In this document: piece after piece, positions 1-7,396 of the stretch
Layout of the letters: the number at the start of each line of letters is the position of its first letter
Position numbering within the stretch: position 1 is the stretch's first letter
NCBI RefSeq assembly: GCF_026013545.1
Contig: NZ_JAPDOG010000001.1
Span: forward strand, 347,815 to 411,814
From: Defluviimonas salinarum
Lineage (GTDB): Bacteria; Pseudomonadota; Alphaproteobacteria; Rhodobacterales; Rhodobacteraceae
DNA: 64,000 nucleotides
Direction of reading: 5' to 3'
Made by a program: the position numbers and the translations under genes
The notes under the pieces: generated by a model
Database searches by the model: none
Told to the model about the DNA's origin: nothing
Seen by the model: the letters and a program-made list of their open reading frames with translations, nothing else

Positions 1-1
1 A

Positions 2-511
2 GGCCTCGCGGAGGCGCGGCCGATCTGGATCGGGCCGCCGCCTACGCTGTCGAACCAGCCGCCGCCGCAGGAGCTGGAGCAGATGCTGCACATCGCCCGC
101 AAATTCGATGTCGCGGCGAGAGACGAACGAAACCGCGCCCTCGGCCGTGCCGGTGAGGAACGCGTGCTGGCGCACGAACGGGCCGCCCTGAAATCAGCGG
201 GCCGCGACGATCTTGCGCGCAAGGTCCGGTGGGTGTCGGAGGAGGATGGCGATGGTGCCGGCTACGATATCGCGAGTTTCGCGCCGGACGGCCGTCCGCG
301 CCTGATCGAGGTGAAGACGACGAATGGCTGGGAGCGCACGCCTTTTCATATCAGCCGCAACGAGCTGGCTGTGGCCGAGGAGCGGCGCTCGCAATGGTCC
401 CTGTTCCGGCTCTGGAACTTCGCGCGCGAACCGAAGGCGTTCGAATTGCATCCGCCGCTGGACGCGCATGTCTCGCTGACCGCGACGTCCTTTCAGGCGA
501 GTTTTCATTGA
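2..511 (+). CDS. DUF3883 domain protein, 5' end missing
   Basis: The frame is already open at the left edge, so the start lies outside the window; about 170 codons are visible, and the first internal ATG (83) is probably not the true start because the codons before it (reading IWIGPPPTLSNQ) look coding. The C-terminal ~100 residues fit the DUF3883 family. Counting from ATG 83, GYD (Asp62) followed by IEVKTT (Glu76, Lys78) gives the D...ExK layout of the PD-(D/E)XK nuclease fold, which I take as a nuclease-like or DNA-binding core; activity is an inference. DUF3883 is often a C-terminal module in restriction and other defence proteins, but the partner domain cannot be seen here. Confidence 0.8.
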   Translation, partial: GLAEARPIWIGPPPTLSNQPPPQELEQMLHIARKFDVAARDERNRALGRAGEERVLAHERAALKSAGRDDLARKVRWVSEEDGDGAGYDIASFAPDGRPRLIEVKTTNGWERTPFHISRNELAVAEERRSQWSLFRLWNFAREPKAFELHPPLDAHVSLTATSFQASFH

Positions 512-581
512 AGCACACAGCGGATGATCGAGACATCAGGGATTGGCCAGTGCATCGATAGCCGCGCATCGACACAAACTT

Positions 582-860
582 CTAAATGTGACCGGCGTCG
601 TTTATAATTTTCTCATAGTTCTCGTGACTTAACGTGCATTCGACCAGCTGCTGAAACTGCGCCTTTGTAAGTTTGCACTGTCGCGCCATCTGAGCCACAA
701 GCGGCGACCCTAACGTCTTATATTTTGAGCCAAAAGATGTCTTGGTATTTACAATCGTCTTCTTCCCGTTCTTATCAAAGAATTGATAGTACGAGTGATC
801 GGTATTGTTCTTCTGGAAGCCCTTGCGCAGAAGTGCCGATTCAACGTCATCTCTCTGCAT
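582..860 (-). CDS. HicA-like small protein (putative toxin)
   Basis: A 92-aa protein whose layout matches the HicA dsRBD-like fold: an N-terminal helix (DVESALLRKGF, 5-15), a His (His22) opening a beta hairpin (HSYYQFFDKNGKKTIV), then a helix with MARQCKLT near 58-65. HicA toxins are mRNA interferases that use a His at this place. It lies 5 bases downstream of the 351-aa gene on the same strand, so the two are almost certainly one transcript. The normal HicA partner is a small HicB antitoxin, which is absent; the long upstream gene takes its place. GC is visibly lower than in the phage genes, suggesting transfer. The fold is inferred from pattern only; toxin activity is unproven. Confidence 0.6.
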   Translation of the reverse strand: MQRDDVESALLRKGFQKNNTDHSYYQFFDKNGKKTIVNTKTSFGSKYKTLGSPLVAQMARQCKLTKAQFQQLVECTLSHENYEKIINDAGHI

Positions 861-865
861 GGCAA

Positions 866-1921
866 CTACTCACTGTCCATTGAAAATCGCGCTCGTAAAT
901 TATTTGCAAGCTCAATAGCCTTAGGTGACAGCGCATCGTCATTCTCTTGGGCGTACTCAAGCCAAAGCATCCGAAGCGCTTCGTCGATTTCGTCTTCAAG
1001 TGCAGGCCTTGTTTCTGCACAAACCAAAATCTCGAAATCACTCGAGGATGAAAGCATGCCGCTATCCTCATCGAGCTCGATCTCGAAGTTTAGTGGAGGA
1101 ACGACCGAGATGACGCTTCCAGCGACTTCAAACTGCTTGATCGCAATCGGAGAGAGGTCGAGTTCGGTGACGTCGTCAACGTCAGAAATCAGCGTTGGAT
1201 CATTCTTTTCATTATACTGAATGTTCCCATGAATCTGGATTAGGCCCCTGGCATTCTCCAGCAGCGTCGGCTCGAAATCATCCTGGTAAACGGCTTGGAC
1301 CGTATTTCCACTCAATAGTTTGAGAGATAGTGACCTTTGGACAAAATCCATCTTCACGAGCGTCCCGGTCAGGTAACCGGGGGTTTCTCCAAACTCATGA
1401 ACCTTACCCGATGATTCAATTCGTTCGATCTTATCAAGCGCGTTCTTCCCGCCGAAAAGCCGATTGTGCCTGTAGTCCTCAATGGAAAGCACCAGCCCCG
1501 ATCTCTTAGGCGGCTGAGCAGCCTTGTATCGTTTCAGGATCGCAGACCGATAGATGTGGTCAGGGACGATTTGGCTAACCTTCGCGGAATCCTCTGCCTC
1601 AATCGCCTCGCTGAGAACCCTGAATTTATGCGCGACTGATTTTATTTCGTCTTCGTTAAAAAAATCGTCGGAAGGATCGCCAATCTCCTGCGGCAGCGCA
1701 TATCCACCGTTCTCGGGGACTTGGCAGATTATCGCGAAAGTCTTTTCAATCTCCCGTGAAACCCTTGCGCGCTGCTTCATAACGTTTCCACGTTCTTGCT
1801 TTGCCAAGAGATAAACGATTTGCTGAATGTTTTCCAAGGCGCGCACCATAACCTGTGCTGGTACGGTGTGCCCTATTGTCTTTGGGCCTTCAAAATGCAG
1901 GCGAATGTTTCTATCGTCCAT
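866..1921 (-). CDS. Conserved-looking protein of unknown function, partner of HicA-like gene
   Basis: A 351-aa soluble acidic protein that I do not recognise. It has no signal peptide or membrane segment and no catalytic motif that I can name. The N-terminal part (about 20-90) is helical and charged; the middle (about 180-270) is rich in alternating hydrophobic residues and looks beta-stranded; the C-terminus is acidic. It is first in a leftward two-gene unit, 5 bases before the HicA-like gene, and base composition is AT-richer than the neighbouring phage DNA. If the small gene is a toxin, this protein is the natural candidate for its antitoxin, carrier or sensor, but that is inference from position alone. 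Confidence 0.7.
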   Translation of the reverse strand: MDDRNIRLHFEGPKTIGHTVPAQVMVRALENIQQIVYLLAKQERGNVMKQRARVSREIEKTFAIICQVPENGGYALPQEIGDPSDDFFNEDEIKSVAHKFRVLSEAIEAEDSAKVSQIVPDHIYRSAILKRYKAAQPPKRSGLVLSIEDYRHNRLFGGKNALDKIERIESSGKVHEFGETPGYLTGTLVKMDFVQRSLSLKLLSGNTVQAVYQDDFEPTLLENARGLIQIHGNIQYNEKNDPTLISDVDDVTELDLSPIAIKQFEVAGSVISVVPPLNFEIELDEDSGMLSSSSDFEILVCAETRPALEDEIDEALRMLWLEYAQENDDALSPKAIELANNLRARFSMDSE

Positions 1922-2138
1922 AGCAGACAGCCCAAAGTATAGAAGATCACAGCTCCCTCGGACGGATTTCCGTTTGGAAGCGTGTTACGCGTTTACGTCA
2001 AGATTTCGCAGGAAGCAAACGCCGCGCACGCGGCTCCCTTGATTGTTCATCATTTGTGTCCTCAAGGCAATCCAGTTGCGACTTGTCCTCCAGCAGCAGT
2101 CACCAGCTCAGAACGAGGTTGTTCACGGCATTGAGAAG

Positions 2139-2147
2139 ACTGCGCTG
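2139..2147 (+). repeat. Candidate left attachment core (ACTGCGCTG)
   Basis: The 9-mer ACTGCGCTG occurs here, just outside the 3' end of the serine-integrase operon, and again in the same orientation at 44198-44206 just past the last phage gene. Serine integrases leave only short identical cores, so a short repeat is compatible with attL. Flanks do not match, and one chance 9-mer between two regions of this size is possible (roughly one in ten). Immediately beside it is a small inverted repeat, GGTGC-TAC-GCACC (2148-2160). Confidence 0.3.
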
Positions 2148-2151
2148 GGTG

Positions 2152-2544
2152 CTACGCACCATGACAAAACGCCCGCTCAGCCTGCTCCTGCCATGTCTCC
2201 CCGGCCAGAAAACACAGGTCGTAAAGACTGACCGCCGATGCTTCGCGGCCGCACGTCAGGCGTTTGAGCACCTCCGGCGCCAGGTAGGCGAGGCGCAGTT
2301 GGCGGCTGACATGGCGCTCGGCGAGACCGACGGCCTCGGCCAGTTCCTGGATCGTGGCGAACTCGCCTGCCTCCATGCGCCGCCGCCAGCCCCATGCCCG
2401 GCCGATGGCGCGCAGGATGTGGGGGTCCTGCGTCTGATCCTCACTCGGGCTGTAATCGGCGGGCGGCATGATCTTGGGCCGCCCGTTCTTCTTGCGCAGC
2501 TTCAGGGGGATCAGCACGCGGATCGTGTCATTGCTACGGGTCAT
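2152..2544 (-). CDS. Small HTH protein of serine-integrase operon
   Basis: A 130-aa basic protein with a helix-turn-helix in its middle (IQELAEAVGLAERHVSRQL, about 64-82) of the ParB/KorB-like or Sigma-region-4-like type. It is the last gene of the leftward integrase operon and overlaps the recombinase stop by four bases, so the two are translationally coupled. Such proteins regularly follow DUF2924-linked recombinases in alphaproteobacterial prophages; a role as recombination directionality factor or accessory DNA-binding protein is possible but not shown. Full length as far as I can tell. Confidence 0.75.
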   Translation of the reverse strand: MTRSNDTIRVLIPLKLRKKNGRPKIMPPADYSPSEDQTQDPHILRAIGRAWGWRRRMEAGEFATIQELAEAVGLAERHVSRQLRLAYLAPEVLKRLTCGREASAVSLYDLCFLAGETWQEQAERAFCHGA

Positions 2545-3878
2545 TCGGCGGCCTCCATGTCGCGCGGAGCGATCATTTCGCGGATGACACCGGCGACGCC
2601 TTCGCGGCGGATGTCGACCTCGAGCCCGGCGGCGGTGACGGTGACGCGCCGCACCAGAAGCTGGATGATCCGCGCCTGTTCGAGCGGGAACAGCTGCGCC
2701 CAGAGCGTGTCGAAATCATGCAGCGCCGCGATGGCCTCGGCCTCGGATACCTGATCGCGCTTCAGCGCCGCCAGCACCTGCGTGACTACCTCGGGCGTTT
2801 GCAGAATGCGCCGCACCTCGGTGACGATGGCGTCCTCGACCATGCCCGCAGGCAGGCGGACTGGTGCTTGATCGCTACCGCTGTCGTCCTCCGGCGTGCG
2901 GTTCTTGATCACGTCCATCGACACGTAATAGCGGTAGAGCTTGCCGCGTTTCTTGGTCGCGGTCGGGGTCATGGCCGCGCCGGTGTCGGTGAAGATCAGG
3001 CCCTTCAGCGGCGCAGGCGTCTGCATGCGGCTGTTGCTGGACCGGGCGTGGCGGTTGCCCTGCAGGATCGCGTCGACCTGATCCCAGAGCTTGTCGGCGA
3101 CGATGGCCTCGTGCTCGCCCGGATAGGCCTTGCCCTTGTGGACGGCCTCGCCGCGATAGACGCGGTTCCGGAGCACCCGATAAAGGTAGCCCTTGTCGAT
3201 CAGCGTGCCCTGCTTGCTGCGAAACCCCTCCCGCCGCAGCTCCTTCGCCAGAATCGTGGCCGAGCCAAGTTCGGCGAACCGCTCGTAAATCCGGCGCACC
3301 GAGGCGGCCTCAGCCTCGTTGATCACCAGCTTGCGGTCCAGCACATCGTAGCCAAGCGGCACATAGCCCCCCATCCAGATTCCCCGCTTGCGCGAGGCGG
3401 CGACCTTGTCGCGGATGCGTTCGCCGATGACCTCGCGTTCGAACTGGGCAAAGCTGAGCAGGATGTTCAGCGTCAGCCGCCCCATCGAGGTGGTCGTGTT
3501 GAAGGACTGCGTGACCGAGACGAAGGTCACGCCGTTGCGGTCGAACACCTCGACCAGCTTCGAGAAATCCATCAGGGCGCGGCTGAGCCGGTCGATCTTG
3601 TAGACCACGACCACGTCGATCAGCCCATCGTCGATGTCGGCCAGCAGCTGTTTCAGCCCCGGCCGGTCCAGATTGCCGCCAGAGAAACCACCGTCGTCAT
3701 AGCGGTCGCGGGTGGCAACCCAGCCTTCGGACTTCTGGCTGGCGATATAGGCCTCGCAGGCCTCCCGCTGAGCGTCGAGGCTGTTGAATTCCATGTCGAG
3801 CCCTTCCTCGCTCGACTTGCGGGTGTAGATGGCGCAGCGCAGGCGGCGGCCGGGGCGCGTGTTCATGTCCATGGTCAA
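2541..3878 (-). CDS. Serine recombinase (probable prophage integrase)
   Basis: A 445-aa large serine recombinase. The resolvase domain begins IYTRKSSEEG with the catalytic Ser at residue 22, followed by the conserved DAQREACEAYI, DDGGFSGG and KIDRLSR blocks; the central recombinase domain contains GYVPLGYDV, and the zinc-ribbon region runs toward LYRYYVS near 315. It would integrate and excise DNA between attP and attB with a 2-bp core. It overlaps DUF2924 upstream and the HTH gene downstream by four bases each (ATGA type). Position at the left end of the phage, reading outward, makes it the likely prophage integrase. The second recombinase at 59431 is clearly related over the N-terminal domain. 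Confidence 0.93.
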   Translation of the reverse strand: MTMDMNTRPGRRLRCAIYTRKSSEEGLDMEFNSLDAQREACEAYIASQKSEGWVATRDRYDDGGFSGGNLDRPGLKQLLADIDDGLIDVVVVYKIDRLSRALMDFSKLVEVFDRNGVTFVSVTQSFNTTTSMGRLTLNILLSFAQFEREVIGERIRDKVAASRKRGIWMGGYVPLGYDVLDRKLVINEAEAASVRRIYERFAELGSATILAKELRREGFRSKQGTLIDKGYLYRVLRNRVYRGEAVHKGKAYPGEHEAIVADKLWDQVDAILQGNRHARSSNSRMQTPAPLKGLIFTDTGAAMTPTATKKRGKLYRYYVSMDVIKNRTPEDDSGSDQAPVRLPAGMVEDAIVTEVRRILQTPEVVTQVLAALKRDQVSEAEAIAALHDFDTLWAQLFPLEQARIIQLLVRRVTVTAAGLEVDIRREGVAGVIREMIAPRDMEAAE

Positions 3879-4372
3879 ACCTCCCGCGGTCGGACCTGCA
3901 GCCCGAAGAAGCGATATCCGTTCCAGCGCACGCCGGTGATTTCACGGGCAATCCCCGAGAGCGATTTGTACTTGCGGCCCTGCCACTCAAAACCGTCCTT
4001 CAACACGGTGATGGTGTGCTCGACCCCGTTCCATTCCCGGATCAGCCGGGTGCCTGCCACCGGATTGCGGGGATCCGCGATCTGGTTCTTGCGGCGGGAG
4101 ACGCCCTCGACCTCGTCGGCAAGCAGGTCCAGCATGCGGCGGGTCTCGTGATCAGGGCCGCCATAGGTGAGTTCCTGCAGGCGATAGGCGATGCGGGCCT
4201 CGAGAAAGGCGCGGCTGTTGTTCGGCGCGGCGCTGCCGAGGAGCCGTTCCCATTCGGTCTTCAGCTCTTTCACCGACATGGCCTTGAGCGTGGCGATGCG
4301 CGACAGGACACTTTGGTCCAGGCGCGCGTCCTGCCCGGGCTTGGGCGGCGTTATCTTACTGTGATGCTTCAT
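3875..4372 (-). CDS. DUF2924 protein
   Basis: A 165-aa protein of the DUF2924 family. Typical features are the N-terminal ELKTEWERLLG block, RLQELTYGG, then the C-terminal TVLKDGFEWQGRKYKSLS and NGYRFFGL segments. I chose ATG 4372 because GGAGG lies five bases upstream; the frame stays open further back but that part is not family-like. DUF2924 genes almost always precede serine recombinases in alphaproteobacterial mobile elements, and here the stop overlaps the recombinase start. The role is unknown; help in DNA binding or synapsis by the integrase is a guess. Confidence 0.9.
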   Translation of the reverse strand: MKHHSKITPPKPGQDARLDQSVLSRIATLKAMSVKELKTEWERLLGSAAPNNSRAFLEARIAYRLQELTYGGPDHETRRMLDLLADEVEGVSRRKNQIADPRNPVAGTRLIREWNGVEHTITVLKDGFEWQGRKYKSLSGIAREITGVRWNGYRFFGLQVRPREV

Positions 4373-4604
4373 CAATTCCTCCGATGCGGATGCGTTTCCT
4401 GCGACGACCACCGCTCTTTCGGAGCGGGTAGTCCACGGAACTGTCTCCGTCGGCGGGCAATAAAGAACTGGACTTCCCGGCATTCAGGCGAACGACGCCC
4501 GCGGCGAGAATGCGGCCCAACTCGGCAAGCCGGGCATCAGGGGACATGCGTTCAGGGCATAGAGGATTGGGCCCGGAAACCGGGTCTTCGGGAGGAATGT
4601 ACAT
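4356..4604 (-). CDS. Small protein opening the integrase operon
   Basis: An 82-aa protein with the recognisable core ARLAELGRILAAGVVRL followed by a Ser/Asp-rich stretch and a basic tail (GGRRRKRIRIGG). Short proteins of this kind commonly sit directly ahead of DUF2924 in recombinase operons, which is why I call it real despite its size. It overlaps the DUF2924 start by 17 bases. The first ATG (4604) has no clear ribosome-binding site; Met20 (4547) is an alternative start. Function unknown; the basic C-terminus suggests nucleic-acid binding. Confidence 0.6.
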   Translation of the reverse strand: MYIPPEDPVSGPNPLCPERMSPDARLAELGRILAAGVVRLNAGKSSSLLPADGDSSVDYPLRKSGGRRRKRIRIGGIDEASQ

Positions 4605-4611
4605 GGCGGGT

Positions 4612-4649
4612 TTTCGCGACTGTTGTGATAGGCAAAATGTGTCGCGAAA
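4612..4649. promoter_or_regulatory. Inverted repeat upstream of integrase operon
   Basis: TTTCGCGAC (4612-4620) and GTCGCGAAA (4641-4649) form a perfect 9-bp inverted repeat with a 20-base spacer in an AT-rich gap just upstream of the leftward integrase operon. Position suggests an operator or a two-site regulator binding site for that promoter. It could instead be part of the phage attachment region. Seen directly; function inferred. Confidence 0.5.
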
Positions 4650-4770
4650 TCATAAAAATATCAAGCAAATCAGTTTATTACGGCCTCATGCGGTCGCTGC
4701 GCACCGTGGCGAAAATCTGCGTAGCTGATATGTCCCTGCGCTCTCCTCTCGGTCGAACGGCCGTGGCGAA

Positions 4771-5706
4771 TCAACCTGTCCGGCCGTCCATGAACTTGTC
4801 GAAGCTGTCGAGGACCGGCTCTTCCTCCAGATCGGCCATTTCCCATCGCGATGGGGCGCGGTCGGGGTAGAGCAGAAGCGAGATCGTCATCTGCTCATTG
4901 CTGGGCGAGAACACCGTCATCTCGTGGACCGGTTCAGAGCCGAGCCAGATGCCAGCGGGATGGTGGCAGCCGTAGCGCCCTTCATCCCCGTCCACCTCTT
5001 GCGCGGCAAGCGAGGCGGGCGGCAATTCGATCACCTCTTGCCGTGCCCTGTAGAACACCTTGGACTTCAACAGCGGTTCGCTGGACCAGGCCCAATCGAT
5101 GAAGCCTTCCTTGCCGACCACTATCATCGCGCGCTTGTCGGTGATGGTCATCCATTTCAGGATCGCGGCGGTCAGCGATACGGCATAGCGATCCGCGAGC
5201 TCGGTCATCACGTCGATATCGATGATCCGGCCTTTGATCTGCTCGCGGAAATCGTCGAGGGGCATCAGCAGGTAGGAGGCGAATGTGTTCGCCTCCGCCT
5301 CGATCCTGTTCCGGGCCTCATCCCAGTCGGCCATGTTGCGGCTGGTGCATTCCAGCCCACGCGGGTTGGCCTGCCGGTGCAGGAGGTAGTGCCCTAGCTC
5401 ATGCGCCAGCGTGAAGTTGCGCCGCCCCGGCGACCGGATGGTCTCGTTGTAGACAATGCCCCACTCGCCGGAGCCGCTGGGATGCGGCATCAGCATGCCT
5501 TCGACGCCCTTGGAGAGTTTCAGCCCTTGCACCATCGTGATTGGCGCGTCCGGAAACACCTGTCGCGAGAAATCCTGCGCCAGCGCGGCCACATCGATGG
5601 GGAACCGCGGAAGTCCATGCGTTCCTTGGACCATCGACAGGATCTGTGTCAGGCGGATAGCCCACCCCTTCGGCGTCGTCGGCAGGCTCAATCCTTCTTC
5701 CCCCAC
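4771..5706 (-). CDS. ImmA/IrrE-family metallopeptidase
   Basis: A 311-aa protein with the gluzincin signature AHELGH (His102, Glu103, His106) and the third zinc ligand in EAEANTFASYLL (Glu138), typical of ImmA/IrrE peptidases. The C-terminal ~130 residues are an extension of unknown role, perhaps sensory. Its start lies inside the end of the XRE gene (19-base overlap), so the two are co-translated. In ICEBs1, ImmA cuts the repressor ImmR to trigger excision; the same pairing here suggests that this enzyme relieves the neighbouring XRE repressor. Substrate and trigger are inferred. Confidence 0.92.
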   Translation of the reverse strand: MGEEGLSLPTTPKGWAIRLTQILSMVQGTHGLPRFPIDVAALAQDFSRQVFPDAPITMVQGLKLSKGVEGMLMPHPSGSGEWGIVYNETIRSPGRRNFTLAHELGHYLLHRQANPRGLECTSRNMADWDEARNRIEAEANTFASYLLMPLDDFREQIKGRIIDIDVMTELADRYAVSLTAAILKWMTITDKRAMIVVGKEGFIDWAWSSEPLLKSKVFYRARQEVIELPPASLAAQEVDGDEGRYGCHHPAGIWLGSEPVHEMTVFSPSNEQMTISLLLYPDRAPSRWEMADLEEEPVLDSFDKFMDGRTG

Positions 5707-6008
5707 ATGTCGATCATCTGGTTGATTTTCTGTTGGTCTTCGGGGTCGAGCTTGCTGAACTTGCGGAAGAAGGCCTCTTTCAGAACCTGGTCGCTGGGCT
5801 CCTCGCTGTCATCGAGCAGGTAGTCGGTCGTGACCTCCAGAGCCTGGGCGATGCGGGTCAGCTTCTCGCCCGACGGTTTTCGCGTATCGCGGTTCTCGAG
5901 TTCCCAGAGATAGCTCTTGCTGGAGTCGGTCAGCTCGGCGAGCCTGTCGAGGGAATATCCCTTTTCCTGACGGTGGCGCTTGATCTTCGCGCCGAGGGAC
6001 GTGGTCAT
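5688..6008 (-). CDS. XRE-family repressor
   Basis: A 106-aa regulator with an XRE/Cro-C1 helix-turn-helix over residues 6-65 (LGAKIKRHRQEKGYSLDRLAELTDSSKSY is the helix 1-3 region, shown in the sequence) and a short acidic helical tail (about 67-106) suitable for oligomerisation or for recognition by ImmA. ATG 6008 is preferred over the upstream start because AAGGAT lies seven bases before it. It is transcribed away from the gene at 6170, and two identical-armed palindromes lie between them. Expected role: lysogeny repressor that shuts its own promoter and the rightward early promoter. Confidence 0.9.
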   Translation of the reverse strand: MTTSLGAKIKRHRQEKGYSLDRLAELTDSSKSYLWELENRDTRKPSGEKLTRIAQALEVTTDYLLDDSEEPSDQVLKEAFFRKFSKLDPEDQQKINQMIDMWGKKD

Positions 6009-6042
6009 CGTATCATCCTTGGTTTCCTTGGTTGCAGGACGT

Positions 6043-6062
6043 TTGTTCGCTATGCCGAACAA
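6043..6062. promoter_or_regulatory. Operator O1 (TTGTTCG-N6-CGAACAA)
   Basis: A perfect palindrome with 7-bp arms and a 6-base spacer in the divergent gap between the XRE repressor and the gene at 6170. The same arms recur at 6092-6113. The centre is at 6052.5. This is the natural binding site of a dimeric XRE repressor; the inverted arrangement argues against an alphaproteobacterial LexA box, which is a direct GTTC repeat. Confidence 0.75.
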
Positions 6063-6091
6063 AATTGTGCCGCGCAAGTAGACGTGGCGAT

Positions 6092-6113
6092 TTGTTCGGT
6101 ATATATCGAACAA
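6092..6113. promoter_or_regulatory. Operator O2 (TTGTTCG-N8-CGAACAA)
   Basis: Second copy of the same 7-bp arms, with an 8-base AT-only-but-two spacer (GTATATAT). Its centre at 6102.5 is exactly 50 bp from that of O1, close to five helical turns, so two dimers would sit on the same DNA face. The TATATA inside the spacer could be part of a promoter -10 element that repressor binding would block. Confidence 0.75.
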
Positions 6114-6169
6114 CATCGTATCGCATTTTCGCGATTCTGTCCTCCTCCCCGGCTAAAGAAAGGGCTCTC

Positions 6170-7396
6170 ATGACCGCCATCGCCGCGTTCCTCCGCAAGA
6201 CCCCCGTGATCCGTCTGCAGGATTACTTCACTGCTGGCGGGTTCACCTCGCTTGCGCCCATCGATTGGCCGAAGCCCGAGCCCGAGGTGGTAGAGTCGCT
6301 GATCAAGGCCGTCGACGCCATGTCCGATGACGAAAAGCAGCGCGTCGTTCTCGATGCGGCCCGCGTGGCGGCGCTGGCGGATGAGCCCGGCCAGAACGCG
6401 TTGCAGAACGTCGTCGTGAACCGCGCGGTCTTCGATACGCTCGAGGGGGCCAACAACCGCTCGCTCTGGGTTTTTCTAAACGAGAACGACCGGTTCCGCC
6501 TGGCCGAAGAGGTGCGCTACAATGACGAGCGCCGCCGGGGGCGGTCGTGGAGCGGGTTCGGCGTCGATCCCGATCTCGCGGTGAAGAAGGACCCGGTTTC
6601 GCTCGCCGCGTTTACGGCCGCGATCCGCGAACGGTTCGAAACGCCCAACGTCCATGTCGACATCTTCGACCGCCACCGGGTGATCCTCGAGGGCGAGGAA
6701 TGCGAATTGGTCCAGGTCGCGGTCTACCGGGAGGGGCGTCCCGAGGACACGCTGGGATTCGACGCCAACAGCACCCTGTCGCGTCGGATCGTGAAGCCGG
6801 TCTTCGAGGCGGCGCTGACCTATGAGGCTGCGACCGGCGTGATCGAGGTTGTGGCCAAGACGCGCGAGGACCGGATCGATCTGACCCGGTACATGGCGCG
6901 CGACCTGCTGGGCATCACCCTTGATGAAGAGCAGTCGCTGCCGCTGCGCGAATACGATCTCAGCATGCTGCTGCGGCCGTTCGACTTCCCGACTGACCCG
7001 GCCGACGGGATTGCCGGCGTGACCGTCAAGGAACTGCGCCTGATGGATCTGGGCGATGCGAAGGAACGCATCACGCTGGAATCCATGTCGGGTGCCGACC
7101 GGACGATCTGGCAGATGGCGGAACACCGGATCGGCCTCGACATCGGTGGCGGCGCGCGTGTCTTGGGTGGCACCGGCGACGTGGCGGAATGGGTGGTCAC
7201 CCGTGCGCGCTTTACCATCAAGTTCCACCCGGGCCCCGAAGGCGGGCGGGGTAAATCGCTGTCGATGACCGTTACCATGCCGCATGGCTGCAACCTGAAG
7301 GACATGACCCCGCAAGAGCGCTTGATCGGCGAGAAGTATCTGCGGCTCTGGGGCATCCTGAAGGACGACAACGACGAAGGCGACGTCCTTGAGTAA
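6170..7396 (+). CDS. Unknown protein divergent from the XRE repressor
   Basis: A 409-aa soluble protein that I do not recognise. ATG 6170 is chosen because the frame upstream runs through the operator region and AAAGAAAGGG precedes this start. No membrane segment, signal peptide or nameable catalytic motif is visible. A mixed alpha/beta pattern with YREGRPEDTLGFD near 190 and RFTIKFHP near 345 suggests a compact multi-domain protein. It is the first gene rightward of the two operators and overlaps the next gene by 8 bases. Control by the XRE/ImmA switch is likely; it may be an early phage gene or a cargo function. I cannot assign a role. Confidence 0.75.
   Translation: MTAIAAFLRKTPVIRLQDYFTAGGFTSLAPIDWPKPEPEVVESLIKAVDAMSDDEKQRVVLDAARVAALADEPGQNALQNVVVNRAVFDTLEGANNRSLWVFLNENDRFRLAEEVRYNDERRRGRSWSGFGVDPDLAVKKDPVSLAAFTAAIRERFETPNVHVDIFDRHRVILEGEECELVQVAVYREGRPEDTLGFDANSTLSRRIVKPVFEAALTYEAATGVIEVVAKTREDRIDLTRYMARDLLGITLDEEQSLPLREYDLSMLLRPFDFPTDPADGIAGVTVKELRLMDLGDAKERITLESMSGADRTIWQMAEHRIGLDIGGGARVLGGTGDVAEWVVTRARFTIKFHPGPEGGRGKSLSMTVTMPHGCNLKDMTPQERLIGEKYLRLWGILKDDNDEGDVLE

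Noticed and set aside
582-1921. A standard hicAB toxin-antitoxin locus
   Set aside because: The partner is 351 aa and has no HicB-like features, and the gene order and size do not fit; reported as a possible new pair instead.
2718-4151. 477-aa open frame on the plus strand opposite the integrase
   Set aside because: It is the antisense of a clear serine recombinase and DUF2924 gene; composition is His/Arg/Gly-rich and no motif is present. GC-rich codon bias alone keeps it open.
6043-6113. SOS (LexA) boxes
   Set aside because: Alphaproteobacterial LexA sites are direct GTTC repeats with a 7-base spacer; these are inverted repeats beside an XRE gene.
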